Shown: positions 18,172 through 27,562, counted from the first letter of the stretch. The stretch: 64,000 bases of DNA from JAYPAN01 sp049597955 (GCA_049597955.1 JBMYND010000001.1:124001-188000); one strand, 5' to 3'. The notes: generated by a model from the letters alone, not told the origin. Translations and numbers: made by a program.

Positions 18172-19680
18172 GTGATAGACTGGCCGATACTTTCAACGAT
18201 TACTTTCCTGCCCCTGCTCGGCGCGCTGTTTATTTTATTGGCGCGCGGTGATGAGCAGGTGATTGCTGCCAATGCCCGCGCTGTCGCCTTATGGACGACG
18301 ACGGTCACGCTGTTTTTGTCGATTTTCATGTTTGTGCAATTCGACACGGGCTCTACCGCATTTCAATTTGTTGAACGCTTTGTATGGTTGGGCGGCGGCG
18401 TTGACTACGCTATGGGTGTGGATGGCATATCGGTGCTGTTTGTGCTGCTGACCACCTCGCTCATGCCACTTTGCATTGTGGCGAGCTGGACATCGGTCAA
18501 AACCCGTGTGCGCGAATATATGGTCGCTTTTTTGGTACTTGAAACGCTGATGATTGGCGTTTTTTGCGCCATGGATTTGATATTATTCTATCTGTTCTTT
18601 GAAGGCGGCCTGATACCGATGTTTTTGATTATCGGCATTTGGGGCGGTGCGCGCAGAATCTATGCCAGTTTCAAATTCTTCCTCTATACGCTGCTCGGCT
18701 CAGTGCTGATGCTGCTGGCGATTTTGGCTATGTATTGGCATGTCGGCACAACATTTATTCCGGAGATGACGCAAACCGGTTTTCCGGCAGCCTGGCAGAC
18801 ATGGTTATGGCTGGCGTTTTTTGCCAGTTTTGCTGTCAAAATGCCAATGTGGCCCGTGCATACATGGCTGCCCGACGCGCATGTGGAAGCGCCGACCGCC
18901 GGCTCGGTTATCCTTGCCGGTGTGCTGCTGAAAATGGGCGGCTATGGCTTTATCCGCTTTTCGCTGCCCATGTTCCCGATTGCTTCCGACATGTTTGCGC
19001 CATTGGTTTTTGCGCTCAGTGCTGTCGCGATTGTTTATACCTCGCTGGTCGCTTTCGCGCAGGAAGATATGAAAAAGCTGATTGCCTATTCCTCGGTTGC
19101 CCATATGGGTTTTGTAACAATGGGATTGTTCACCATGACCGAACAGGGCGTGCAGGGCGCGGTGTTTCAAATGCTGTCGCATGGCTGGATATCGGCGGCG
19201 CTGTTTTTATGCGTTGGGGTGATTTATGACCGCATGCATACGCGCGAGATAAGCGCCTATGGCGGTCTGGCCAATCGTATGCCGGTCTATGCTTCGGCGT
19301 TTTTACTGTTCACCATGGCCAATATCGGTCTGCCCGGCACATCCGGCTTTGTTGGCGAATTTTTGACCATTATCGGCACATTTCAGGTCAGCACATGGAC
19401 GGCAGTGTTTGCCGCAAGCGGTGTGATTTTCTCGGCCTGTTATGGGCTGGTTTTATATCGCCGTGTCAGCCTTGGGCGTATTGAGCATGAAGGCTTGCAG
19501 CAAATCAGTGATATGAGCCGACGTGAAATTTTCATCATGGCGCCATTGGTCGCCGCGACTTTGCTGTTTGGCTTTTGGCCAATGCCGATTCTCGATGTCA
19601 CCGCGCCGGCGGTAGATATGCTGGTGACCGGTTATCGCGAAGCACTGGCCAGCCATTTTGCGGCGCTGGTCATACAATGA
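18172..19680 (+). CDS. nuoM: NADH-quinone oxidoreductase subunit M
   Basis: 502-residue antiporter-like subunit with FFEGGLIPMFLIIGIWGG, WLPDAHVEAPTAGSVILAG and YSSVAHMGFVT. It uses a GTG start at 18172, supported by GGGGATTTGG upstream and by the family N-terminus (DWPILSTITFLPLLGAL). Confidence 0.97.
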   Translation: MIDWPILSTITFLPLLGALFILLARGDEQVIAANARAVALWTTTVTLFLSIFMFVQFDTGSTAFQFVERFVWLGGGVDYAMGVDGISVLFVLLTTSLMPLCIVASWTSVKTRVREYMVAFLVLETLMIGVFCAMDLILFYLFFEGGLIPMFLIIGIWGGARRIYASFKFFLYTLLGSVLMLLAILAMYWHVGTTFIPEMTQTGFPAAWQTWLWLAFFASFAVKMPMWPVHTWLPDAHVEAPTAGSVILAGVLLKMGGYGFIRFSLPMFPIASDMFAPLVFALSAVAIVYTSLVAFAQEDMKKLIAYSSVAHMGFVTMGLFTMTEQGVQGAVFQMLSHGWISAALFLCVGVIYDRMHTREISAYGGLANRMPVYASAFLLFTMANIGLPGTSGFVGEFLTIIGTFQVSTWTAVFAASGVIFSACYGLVLYRRVSLGRIEHEGLQQISDMSRREIFIMAPLVAATLLFGFWPMPILDVTAPAVDMLVTGYREALASHFAALVIQ

Positions 19681-19717
19681 TGCGGGCTGAAAAGGCTGGA
19701 AAGACAGGAAAACCGAC

Positions 19718-21244
19718 ATGATTGCTGATTTAACCGTCATTCTCCCGGAATTTGTGCTGTTTCTTGGCGCAATGGGGCTGTTGATGATAGGCGCGTTTTC
19801 AGCCGGTGATACAACCAAGACGGCTGATTATGGTGCGGTCGGCCTGCTTGGCGTGGCGGCGATAGCGGCCATGTTGCAAACCGGTTCGCCATCCGTGACC
19901 GCTTTCAATGATGCTTTCGTCACCAATTATTTTACCTCGCTGATGAAAGTGTTGACTTTTGGTGCAACGGCAGTGGCGATATTCATGTCGCGCCATTTCA
20001 TGCAGCAGGAAAATCTGGCGCGCTATGAATATCCGGTCTTATTGCTGCTGGCAGCGACCGGCATGGGCATGATGATTTCGGCCAATGATTTAATTGCGCT
20101 TTATATGGGCATTGAATTGCAAAGTCTGGCGCTTTATGTCGTCGCTTCCATTAACCGGACAAGCCTGCGCTCAACCGAAGCCGGGCTGAAATATTTTGTG
20201 CTCGGCGCTTTGTCATCCGGCATGTTGCTGTATGGCGCATCGCTGGTTTACGGCTTTTCGGGGGCCACGAATTTTGGCGATATCGCGCTCGCTTTCCAGC
20301 CGCAAGACGGCGTGCTGCCCTTGGCGCAAACATTGGGGCTGGTATTTTTGATAGCCGGATTGGCGTTCAAAGTTTCCGCCGTACCGTTTCACATGTGGAC
20401 GCCGGATGTTTATGAGGGCGCACCAACCGCTGTAACCGCTTTTTTTGCCGCCGCGCCGAAACTGGCGGGCATGGCGATATTCTTGCGCATTATGATGACC
20501 GCCTTTCCTGATGCGATTATCGCGTGGCAGCAAATCATTATTTTTGTTTCCGTTGCCAGCATGGCATTGGGGGCGTTTGCCGCCATTGGTCAGAAAAACA
20601 TCAAGCGGCTAATGGCTTATTCCTCAATCGGGCATATGGGCTTTGCGCTGGTCGGATTTGCTGCCGGCACATCAGCAGGCGCGGCCAGTGTGGTGCTTTA
20701 CATGACGCTTTATGTGGCCATGACTCTTGGCACTTTCGCCTGCATATTGTCCATGCAAAGCGATAATGTGCCGGTTGAGAATATCAACCATTTGGCCGGT
20801 TTAAGCCGTAGCCGCCCATTCATGGCAGCCTGTCTGGCGATATTGATGTTTTCTTTGGCCGGTATTCCGCCCTTGGCCGGTTTCTTTGGCAAACTTTATG
20901 TGTTCCGCGCCGCGATTGATGCCGGGCTGTTTGGCTTGAGCGTGCTTGGCGTTTTGTCGAGCGTGGTGGGGGCCTATTATTATTTGCGGATTGTCAAAGT
21001 CATGTATCTCGACGCGCCGGCCGAGGCGGTCAATGATGCAATGCCGTCTGAATTGGCGATAACCGCCGGGGCGCTGGCTGGATTCGCGCTTTTATTCTTT
21101 GTCTATCCCTCGCCGATTATTGAATTGTCTGAGCAAGCCGCATCGGCCTTGTTCACCAATCTGCCGGATATGGTGGTGACGGTGGAACCGGATGTTTCCG
21201 CCACATTTTCCGGCCCGTCAAACAGCGCATTGGCCGATAATTGA
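19718..21244 (+). CDS. nuoN: NADH-quinone oxidoreductase subunit N
   Basis: 508-residue antiporter-like subunit and last nuo gene. It shows MGIELQSLALYVVAS, FHMWTPDVYEGAPTAVTAFF and AYSSIGHMGFALVGF. The C-terminal ~40 residues are hydrophilic and less conserved. The 37-bp gap to nuoM is the largest within the operon. Its stop is 8 bp before the birA ATG, so birA is probably on the same transcript. Confidence 0.97.
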   Translation: MIADLTVILPEFVLFLGAMGLLMIGAFSAGDTTKTADYGAVGLLGVAAIAAMLQTGSPSVTAFNDAFVTNYFTSLMKVLTFGATAVAIFMSRHFMQQENLARYEYPVLLLLAATGMGMMISANDLIALYMGIELQSLALYVVASINRTSLRSTEAGLKYFVLGALSSGMLLYGASLVYGFSGATNFGDIALAFQPQDGVLPLAQTLGLVFLIAGLAFKVSAVPFHMWTPDVYEGAPTAVTAFFAAAPKLAGMAIFLRIMMTAFPDAIIAWQQIIIFVSVASMALGAFAAIGQKNIKRLMAYSSIGHMGFALVGFAAGTSAGAASVVLYMTLYVAMTLGTFACILSMQSDNVPVENINHLAGLSRSRPFMAACLAILMFSLAGIPPLAGFFGKLYVFRAAIDAGLFGLSVLGVLSSVVGAYYYLRIVKVMYLDAPAEAVNDAMPSELAITAGALAGFALLFFVYPSPIIELSEQAASALFTNLPDMVVTVEPDVSATFSGPSNSALADN

Positions 21245-21252
21245 CACAGGTA

Positions 21253-22017
21253 ATGGCCGGATATGACTTCCTGCATTTGCCGGAGGTTGACAGCACAAAC
21301 AGTGAGGCGCGCCGTCAGGCCGAAGCGGGTGCAAGCGCGCCGCTGTGGATAATTGCCGACCGTCAGACTGCCGGGCGCGGGCGACGCGGGCGGCAATGGC
21401 AATCGCCGCAGGGCAATCTTATGGCGACATTATTATTGCCGGGCGCGGCAGCGCCCGACAGTTCGGCACTGGCAGGCCAATTGGCATTTGTTGCCGGTCT
21501 TGCCTTGCGCGCGACCATTGCGCATTTTCTGGCCCATCAACAGGCAGAAGTCAGTTTGAAATGGCCCAATGATGTGCTGGTAAATGGCGCCAAAATATCC
21601 GGCATTTTACTGGAGACCGCCTCGAGCGGGCAGGGCAGGCCGGATTGGCTTGCGATTGGATTGGGCGTGAATTTGGCGCATCACCCTGATGACACACCCT
21701 ATCAGGCGACCAGCCTGGCCGCGCATTTGCGCCAAGTGCCGGATAATTTGGCTGCCTTGGCTGAATTGGCCAATCAATTTGACCGCTATTTCAAAATCTG
21801 GCAGGCGCAAGGCTTTGCGGCCATTGTCGAGGCATGGCGGCAATCGGCGCAAAATCTTGGCGCGGCAATCGAGGTTCGGCTGGAAAATCAGACGCTGAAG
21901 GGTATTTTTGAGGATATTGATGCGCAGGGCGCGCTTGTTTTGCGACTGGATGATGGCACGGTGCAGATTATCGCAACCGGCGACGTCTTCTTTCCGATTG
22001 GGGTAAAAAATGACTGA
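21253..22017 (+). CDS. birA: biotin--[acetyl-CoA-carboxylase] ligase
   Basis: 254-residue biotin protein ligase that adenylates biotin and attaches it to the biotin carboxyl carrier protein. Seen: VDSTNSEA near the N-terminus, the adenylate-binding loop GRGRRG (residues ~41-46), SLKWPNDVLVNGAKISGILLE, and the small C-terminal SH3-like domain. It lacks the N-terminal helix-turn-helix of E. coli BirA, so it is a group I enzyme and probably not a repressor. ATG 21253 is chosen because CACAGG lies just upstream; TTG 21241, which overlaps the nuoN stop, is an alternative. The stop overlaps rnj. A nuoN-birA-rnj order is common in Alphaproteobacteria. Confidence 0.94.
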   Translation: MAGYDFLHLPEVDSTNSEARRQAEAGASAPLWIIADRQTAGRGRRGRQWQSPQGNLMATLLLPGAAAPDSSALAGQLAFVAGLALRATIAHFLAHQQAEVSLKWPNDVLVNGAKISGILLETASSGQGRPDWLAIGLGVNLAHHPDDTPYQATSLAAHLRQVPDNLAALAELANQFDRYFKIWQAQGFAAIVEAWRQSAQNLGAAIEVRLENQTLKGIFEDIDAQGALVLRLDDGTVQIIATGDVFFPIGVKND

Positions 22018-23668
22018 ACAGGAAGCAAGTCTTGTATTCCTGCCTTTGGGCGGCACTGGTGAGATTGGGATGAATTGCAATCTCTATGGCTATGGCCAAG
22101 CCGGTGCGCGTGATTGGATTATGGTCGATTTGGGTGTGACATTCGGCAAAGCCGATACGCCGGGCATTGACCTGATTACAGCCGATACCAGCTTTATTGA
22201 AAAGCAGAGCAAAAACCTGCTGGCGCTGATATTGACACATGGCCATGAAGACCATATTGGCGCGGTGGCGCATTTATGGCCGCGCTTGCGCTGTCCGGTC
22301 TATGCAACGCCGTTTACCGCCGCATTGGTGAAAGACAAGCTGGCCGAAGCCGGTCTGTTGGAAGAGGTGCCTTTGCATATTATTGGACTGGACGCGCAAT
22401 TGCAGCTTGGCCCGTTTTGCGTTGATTTTATCGGTCTGACCCATTCGATTGCTGAGCCGAGCGCGCTGGCGATACGATGCGGCGATGCGCGTGTGTTGCA
22501 TACGGGCGATTGGAAAATTGACCCCGATCCGGTGATTGGCAAAACCACCGAAGAAGCCAGATTGAAAGCCTTTGGCGATGAGGGTATTGACGCGATTATT
22601 TGCGACAGCACCAATGTTTTGACGCCCGGTCGCTCCGGCTCTGAAGCCGATGTCGCCCGCGCATTGAAAGAAATGGTCGCCGACAGCGCGGGACGGGTGA
22701 TTGTCACCACTTTTGCCTCAAATGTGGCGCGACTGAGCAGCATTGCCGCCGCCGCGCAGGCGTGTGACCGGCATGTCTGCTTGGCCGGGCGGGGCATGCA
22801 TCGTGTGTTCCGAGTGGCGCGCGAATGTGGCTATTTACAATCTTTTCCCGAGCCGGTTGATGAGGCCGATGCCGGTTATTTGCCGCCCGATAAATTGCTG
22901 GTGATATGCACGGGCAGCCAAGGCGAACGCAATGCCGCGCTTGGCCGCATGGCCGCCGGCACGCATCCGCATCTGACTTTGGAGGCGGGCGACAAGGTGG
23001 TGTTTTCGTCGAAAATGATACCGGGCAATGAGGCTGAAATACTGGCCCTGCAAAACCGGCTGGCGCAGATTGATGTCGAGATTGTTACGCCTTCCGGCGA
23101 TGATTTGCATGTGTCGGGGCATCCGTGCCGCGATGAATTGGTCGATATGTATCATTGGGCGCGCCCGCGCGCTGCCGTGCCGGTGCATGGCGAACACCGG
23201 CATTTGATTGAACATGCGGCATTGGCCGCCGAGCTTGGCGTGCCGGAGCCGATGCGGATACATAATGGCGATATGGTGCGCCTGTATCCGGCACCTTGCG
23301 CGCAAATTGATGTGGTGCCGAGCGGGCGTTATCATCTTGACGGGCGGGTGTTTCTTGAGGCCGGTTCGGAAACCGTGCGCGAGCGCGTTCGCATGGGGTT
23401 TGGCGGTATTGTTTTTGTTGCCGTGCCTCTCGATGCGGCTGACCGGCTGTGCGGCAAGCCGGAAATCGCATTGAGCGGTGTGCCGGAAAGCGATGGTCTG
23501 GTGGCCCTGTCGGATTGGGTGATGGATGCGGTAGAGCGTGCCATACCGTCCAATGGTCGTTTGTCGCCGCCGCGTGCGGAAAATGAAATTCAGCGTTTTG
23601 TACGCGGGGAACTGGCGCGGCGTTGGGGCAAAAAGCCGAAAGTCATGGTGCGCTTTGTGCGGGTATAG
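22010..23668 (+). CDS. rnj: ribonuclease J
   Basis: 552-residue metallo-beta-lactamase/beta-CASP ribonuclease with endo- and 5'-exonuclease activity, involved in rRNA and mRNA processing. The zinc motif HGHEDH is at residues 77-82, and GGTGEIGMNCNLY is at the start. The beta-CASP part includes SGHPCRDELVDMYHW and VPVHGEHRHLIEHAAL. It overlaps birA by 8 bp. Many relatives have a methylmalonyl-CoA epimerase gene (mce) after this one; here it is absent and DUF1467 follows after 32 bp. Confidence 0.96.
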   Translation: MTEQEASLVFLPLGGTGEIGMNCNLYGYGQAGARDWIMVDLGVTFGKADTPGIDLITADTSFIEKQSKNLLALILTHGHEDHIGAVAHLWPRLRCPVYATPFTAALVKDKLAEAGLLEEVPLHIIGLDAQLQLGPFCVDFIGLTHSIAEPSALAIRCGDARVLHTGDWKIDPDPVIGKTTEEARLKAFGDEGIDAIICDSTNVLTPGRSGSEADVARALKEMVADSAGRVIVTTFASNVARLSSIAAAAQACDRHVCLAGRGMHRVFRVARECGYLQSFPEPVDEADAGYLPPDKLLVICTGSQGERNAALGRMAAGTHPHLTLEAGDKVVFSSKMIPGNEAEILALQNRLAQIDVEIVTPSGDDLHVSGHPCRDELVDMYHWARPRAAVPVHGEHRHLIEHAALAAELGVPEPMRIHNGDMVRLYPAPCAQIDVVPSGRYHLDGRVFLEAGSETVRERVRMGFGGIVFVAVPLDAADRLCGKPEIALSGVPESDGLVALSDWVMDAVERAIPSNGRLSPPRAENEIQRFVRGELARRWGKKPKVMVRFVRV

Positions 23669-23700
23669 CGATTTGTAAAAGCGCAAAAGGGGAGCAGAAT

Positions 23701-23991
23701 ATGATTGAGATAAGTTTGATTTTCGGGCTGGCAATTTACGGCATTGTCTGGTTTCTCACGCTTTTCATTGTGCTGCCCTTTGGGGTGGTGGCACAAAATG
23801 AGGCTGATAATGACGCCGTGCCTGGCTCGGCTGAAAGCGCGCCGACCAATCCGATGATTGGCCGCAAATTGCTGATAACGACAGTTTTGGCGAGTGCGTT
23901 ATATGGGCTGGTATATTGGCTTTTGACCAGCGGCCTTATGGCGGCGATTGACCTGCCGTTTTTTCCGGAAATAAATGACGGACGGGGATAA
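23701..23991 (+). CDS. DUF1467 family small membrane protein
   Basis: 96-residue protein of unknown function found mainly in Alphaproteobacteria next to rnj and proS. Two hydrophobic helices are visible, at residues ~4-27 and ~58-77, separated by a polar stretch; the motif FIVLPFGVVAQNE ends the first. The start ATG 23701 follows GGGGAG. The stop codon TAA overlaps the T-run of the minus-strand terminator described next. No catalytic motif is seen; inner-membrane location is inferred. Confidence 0.85.
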   Translation: MIEISLIFGLAIYGIVWFLTLFIVLPFGVVAQNEADNDAVPGSAESAPTNPMIGRKLLITTVLASALYGLVYWLLTSGLMAAIDLPFFPEINDGRG

Positions 23992-24020
23992 AAAAATAGC
24001 GGAACCCGAAGGTTCCGCTA
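23990..24020 (-). terminator. Rho-independent terminator, minus strand
   Basis: A perfect 10-bp inverted repeat TAGCGGAACC/GGTTCCGCTA around a CGAA loop (TTCG in the minus-strand RNA), at 23997-24020. It is followed on the minus strand by seven T residues (23996-23990). The orientation of the T-run shows that it ends a minus-strand transcript. It can also form in plus-strand RNA but has no T-run there. Confidence 0.88.
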
Positions 24021-24146
24021 TATGCGTGACCCGAACAGATACAAACCCGAAGGCAGTCCCGCCGGAAGGTTCCTCCCAAAACCCGAGGCGCCCAGCGCCT
24101 CATCGACATAGAGACGTTAGGCCAAGCGTGACGCTTTGTCACCCTT
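23990..24146 (-). ncRNA. candidate structured small RNA, possibly 6S RNA
   Basis: The 315-bp gap between DUF1467 and proS has no ORF, but the minus strand reads as a compact structured RNA of about 155 nt ending at a strong terminator. From the 5' side it contains GTGAC/GTCAC, the stable hairpin GAGGCGC-TGG-GCGCCTC, a GGAGG-AAC-CTTCC hairpin, GGC/GCC around GGGACT, and a distal GTCAC that can pair with the 5' GTGAC to close the molecule. Size and a closed rod with inner bulges suit 6S RNA (ssrS), the RNA polymerase decoy, but I recognise the family only tentatively. SRP RNA, tmRNA and RNase P motifs are absent. The 5' end is an estimate; no convincing promoter was found, so the exact start is open. 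Confidence 0.55.
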
Positions 24147-24246
24147 AGATATGGCCAATCGCAAGTTTTATGACGGTTTTGTGAAGCCATTTGCCGTATG
24201 TCGCAAAAATGCAACAGTTTGGGCGACATTCAAAATACAAGTCGGC

Positions 24247-24274
24247 TTGCACTGCGCCAATTGCGTGCTATGAC
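24247..24274 (+). promoter_or_regulatory. proS promoter
   Basis: TTGCAC (24247-24252), a 16-bp spacer and TATGAC (24269-24274). The inferred start near 24281 gives a 26-nt leader before the proS ATG at 24307. The small-RNA gene upstream points the other way. Confidence 0.55.
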
Positions 24275-24306
24275 TGTTGCAGACGTCGAATCAAAAAGGC
24301 TTTCCC

Positions 24307-25626
24307 ATGCGCTTGTCGCAGTATTTTTTGCCCACTTTGAAAGAAAACCCGGCCGAGGCGCAGATTGTTTCGCACCGATTAATGTTGCGCGCCGGTATGG
24401 TGCGCCAAAGCGCGGCGGGGATTTATAGCTGGCTGCCGCTTGGGCTGAAAGTCTTGCGCAAAATTGAAGCGATTGTGCGCGATGAGCAGAACCGCGCCGG
24501 CGCGCTGGAAGTGCTGATGCCGACTTTGCAACCGGCTGATATTTGGCGCGAGTCGGGCCGTTATGATGATTATGGCAAGGAAATGCTGCGTATCACTGAC
24601 CGGCATGAGCGCAATCTTGTCTATGGGCCGACCAATGAGGAATTGATTACCCAGATTTTCCGCGACAATGTGAAAAGCTACAAGGATTTGCCGCGCAATC
24701 TGTATCACATTCAGTGGAAGTTCCGCGATGAGATTCGTCCGCGTTTTGGTGTGATGCGCGGGCGCGAATTTCTGATGAAAGATGCTTATAGTTTCGACCT
24801 TGATGAGGCCGGTGCGCGCCGCGCTTATCAAAAAATGTTTGTCGCTTATTTGCGCAGCTTTGCCCGTATGGGGTTGAAAGCCCTGCCGGTCGCGGCTGAT
24901 ACCGGCCCGATAGGCGGCGATTTGAGCCATGAGTTTATTATTCTGGCCGAGACCGGTGAGTCAGAAATTTTCGCTCATGCCGATTTGTTTGATTTGCCCG
25001 TGCCGGCTGATGATTATGACAGCGATTTAAGCGCGATTATCGACCAATACACCGCCCATTATGCGCGCAGCGATGAAAAGCATGATGCGGCATTGTTTGA
25101 GGCAGAAGTGCCGGAGGCGCGCCGTGTGCAGGCGCGCGGCATTGAGGTGGGCCATATATTCTATTTCGGGCAAAAATACGCCAAGCCGATGAAATGCCTT
25201 GTTGCCGGGCCGGACGGGCAAGATGTTGCTGTTCACAGCGGCTCTTACGGGATTGGTGTGTCGCGTCTGGTCGGCGGTATTATTGAGGCCAGCCATGATG
25301 CGCATGGCATTATCTGGCCTTGGTCAGTGGCACCTTTTGAGGTCGGGCTGATAAATCTGAAACCCGGCAATGGCGAGACCGATGCGCTTTGCGACAAGCT
25401 TTATGCGGCCCTGTGCGCGCAGGGGCTTGATGTGCTGCTTGATGACCGCGATGAGCGCGCCGGTGCCAAGTTTTCAAATATGGATTTGATTGGCCTGCCT
25501 TGGCAGGCTGTAATCGGGCCACGCGGCGCGGCAGCCGGTGAGATTGAAATTAAAAACCGGCGCAGTGGCGAAAAACAAACCCTGTCCTTTGACGCGGCGG
25601 TGGCCGCGCTGTCGCAGGCACCATAG
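24307..25626 (+). CDS. proS: prolyl-tRNA synthetase (short, alphaproteobacterial type)
   Basis: 439-residue class II synthetase charging tRNA-Pro in the cytoplasm. Class II motifs are visible: PLGLKVLRKIEAIVRDEQNR (motif 1), WKFRDEIRPRFGVMRGREF (motif 2) and GSYGIGVSRLVGGIIEA (motif 3), followed by the anticodon-binding domain from about residue 340. It lacks the ~180-residue editing insertion of E. coli ProS, as is usual in this class. ATG 24307 (MRLSQYFLPTLKENPAEAQ) matches the family start; the TTG at 24277 is rejected. Confidence 0.96.
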   Translation: MRLSQYFLPTLKENPAEAQIVSHRLMLRAGMVRQSAAGIYSWLPLGLKVLRKIEAIVRDEQNRAGALEVLMPTLQPADIWRESGRYDDYGKEMLRITDRHERNLVYGPTNEELITQIFRDNVKSYKDLPRNLYHIQWKFRDEIRPRFGVMRGREFLMKDAYSFDLDEAGARRAYQKMFVAYLRSFARMGLKALPVAADTGPIGGDLSHEFIILAETGESEIFAHADLFDLPVPADDYDSDLSAIIDQYTAHYARSDEKHDAALFEAEVPEARRVQARGIEVGHIFYFGQKYAKPMKCLVAGPDGQDVAVHSGSYGIGVSRLVGGIIEASHDAHGIIWPWSVAPFEVGLINLKPGNGETDALCDKLYAALCAQGLDVLLDDRDERAGAKFSNMDLIGLPWQAVIGPRGAAAGEIEIKNRRSGEKQTLSFDAAVAALSQAP

Positions 25627-25635
25627 GAGGCCACG

Positions 25636-26889
25636 GTGTCGGGCGCTTTTTCGAGGCTTGAATGGCAAATTGCCGGGCGTTATTTGCGCACCAGACGCCG
25701 CGAGAGCTTTATCTCGGTGATTGCCGGGATTTCCTTTATCGGGATTATGCTGGGCGTGGCAACGCTGATTGTTGTCATGGCGGTGATGACCGGTTTTCGC
25801 GCCGATTTGCTCGACCGTATTCTCGGCGTCAACGGCCATGCCATTATCCGTCCTTTATCAGGCGATTTTAATGACCGCGACGCGCTGTCGGAAAATTTGG
25901 CGGCGCAACCGGGCGTTGTTTTTTCGACACCGTTGGTGGACGGTCAGGCCATGTTGTCACTGAATGAGGCCGTGCGCGGTGTTTTGGTGCGCGGCCTGCC
26001 GGAAGACAAGCTGAAGCAATTGCCGGGCATTGCCGAAACATTGGAAGCCGGCACGCTGGACGGGATTGACGAAAAGGATGGCATTGCCATTGGCGTGCGG
26101 CTGGCCGAGCGTTTCGGCTTTACCATTGGCGACCGGTTGACGCTGATTGCCCCGCGCGGCACTGTCACGCCCTTTGGCACAACGCCGCTGGTGCGCAGCT
26201 ATGAAGTGGCGGCGATATTCCGTATCGGCCTGTCGGAATATGATTTGAATTTTATTTTCATGTCGATTGAGGACGCTTCCGGCTTTTTCGGCTTTGGCCG
26301 CCAGCAAGGGGCGATTGAACTGCGTATTGCTGAGCCGGATGCGATAGATGATTATCGCGCCGCGCTGACACAGGCGATTGGCGAAGGGCATTATCTGGTG
26401 GACTGGAAGCAAAGCAACAGCACATTGGCCGGTGCGCTTGAAGTGGAGCGCAATGTCATGTTCCTGATTTTGACCATGATATTGCTGGTGGCGGCACTGA
26501 ATATTGTGTCCGGTCTGGTCATGCTGGTGCGCGATAAGGGACGCGATATTGCCGTTTTGCGCTCCATGGGGGCCAGCCGTGGCATGGTGTTGCGGATATT
26601 CTTTATCACCGGTGCGTCTATCGGCGTGTGCGGCACGCTGGCCGGTGTGGCGCTGGGCACGCTGTTTTGCGCCTATATTGAGGAAGTGCGGCAATTTTTG
26701 GTTTGGTTGACCGGTGCTGAATTATTTCCTTCGGAAGTTTATTTCCTTGAGCAAATGCCGGCCGAGCTGGTGGCCAGCGATGTGATGCGCATTGTTGCTA
26801 TGGCACTTGGCCTGTCTTTTCTGTCCACCCTGTATCCGGCATGGCGCGCCGCTTCGCTCGACCCGGTGGAGGCGTTGCGCAATGAGTAG
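25636..26889 (+). CDS. lolC: lipoprotein-releasing ABC transporter permease, LolC/LolE family
   Basis: 417-residue inner-membrane permease that, with LolD, extracts outer-membrane lipoproteins from the inner membrane for LolA. One N-terminal membrane helix (LGVATLIVVMAVMTGF), a large periplasmic domain (~residues 50-270) and three C-terminal helices (FtsX-like fold) are seen. GTG start 25636 follows AGGAGG. Only one permease gene is present, so it probably works as a homodimer or LolF-like protein. The stop overlaps the lolD ATG. Confidence 0.94.
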   Translation: MSGAFSRLEWQIAGRYLRTRRRESFISVIAGISFIGIMLGVATLIVVMAVMTGFRADLLDRILGVNGHAIIRPLSGDFNDRDALSENLAAQPGVVFSTPLVDGQAMLSLNEAVRGVLVRGLPEDKLKQLPGIAETLEAGTLDGIDEKDGIAIGVRLAERFGFTIGDRLTLIAPRGTVTPFGTTPLVRSYEVAAIFRIGLSEYDLNFIFMSIEDASGFFGFGRQQGAIELRIAEPDAIDDYRAALTQAIGEGHYLVDWKQSNSTLAGALEVERNVMFLILTMILLVAALNIVSGLVMLVRDKGRDIAVLRSMGASRGMVLRIFFITGASIGVCGTLAGVALGTLFCAYIEEVRQFLVWLTGAELFPSEVYFLEQMPAELVASDVMRIVAMALGLSFLSTLYPAWRAASLDPVEALRNE

Positions 26890-27562
26890 CAATTTCACCC
26901 TGCGCGATATTCATCAAAGCTTCCAGCAGGCGGCACGCGATTTACATGTCTTGCGCGGCGTTGACCTCGACATTCAAGCCGGGGAAATCGTCGCTTTGCT
27001 TGGCCCATCCGGTTCCGGCAAATCTTGCTTGCTGCATATTTCCGGCCTGCTGGAAAAACCGCAATCCGGTGACGTTGAAATTGCCGGTGAGCGGGTTGAC
27101 CAGAATGACGAAAACCAGCGCACGGCTTTGCGCCGCGCGCATATTGGCTTTGTTTATCAGTTTCATAATTTGCTGCCGGAGTTTACCGCGCTTGAAAATG
27201 TCGCCATGCCGGCGCGGATTGCCGGTCAGGCGGCGGGGCAGGCTTTACCGGCGGCGCAAGAATTATTGGAAACGCTCGGCCTGTCCGACCGTTTGGCGCA
27301 TTTGCCGGCGCAATTATCCGGCGGTGAGCAGCAGCGTGTGGCAATTGCCCGCGCGCTGATAAACAAACCGGCCATTGTGCTGGCTGATGAGCCGACCGGC
27401 AGTCTTGACGGGGAAACCGGCGACAAGGTTGCCGATATATTGGTCAATCTGGCGCGCCGCCAGGGGGCGGGGGTGTTGCTGGCAACCCATGATATGGAAT
27501 TGGCCGGCCGCGCCGACCGGATTATCCGCCTTGCCGATGGCCGTATTGCCCCGCAAACCTGA
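26882..27562 (+). CDS. lolD: lipoprotein-releasing ABC transporter ATP-binding protein
   Basis: 226-residue ATPase energising LolC. Walker A GPSGSGKS is at residues 41-48; the signature LSGGEQQRVAIARAL and Walker B VLADEPTGSLD follow. ATG 26882 overlaps the lolC stop by 8 bp; the in-frame TTG further upstream would start deep inside lolC and is rejected. Confidence 0.96.
   Translation: MSSNFTLRDIHQSFQQAARDLHVLRGVDLDIQAGEIVALLGPSGSGKSCLLHISGLLEKPQSGDVEIAGERVDQNDENQRTALRRAHIGFVYQFHNLLPEFTALENVAMPARIAGQAAGQALPAAQELLETLGLSDRLAHLPAQLSGGEQQRVAIARALINKPAIVLADEPTGSLDGETGDKVADILVNLARRQGAGVLLATHDMELAGRADRIIRLADGRIAPQT

Noticed and set aside
24000..24140. SRP RNA, tmRNA or RNase P RNA in the DUF1467-proS gap
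   Set aside because: The SRP GNAR-tetraloop motif, a tmRNA tag reading frame and the RNase P core sequences were looked for on both strands and not found.
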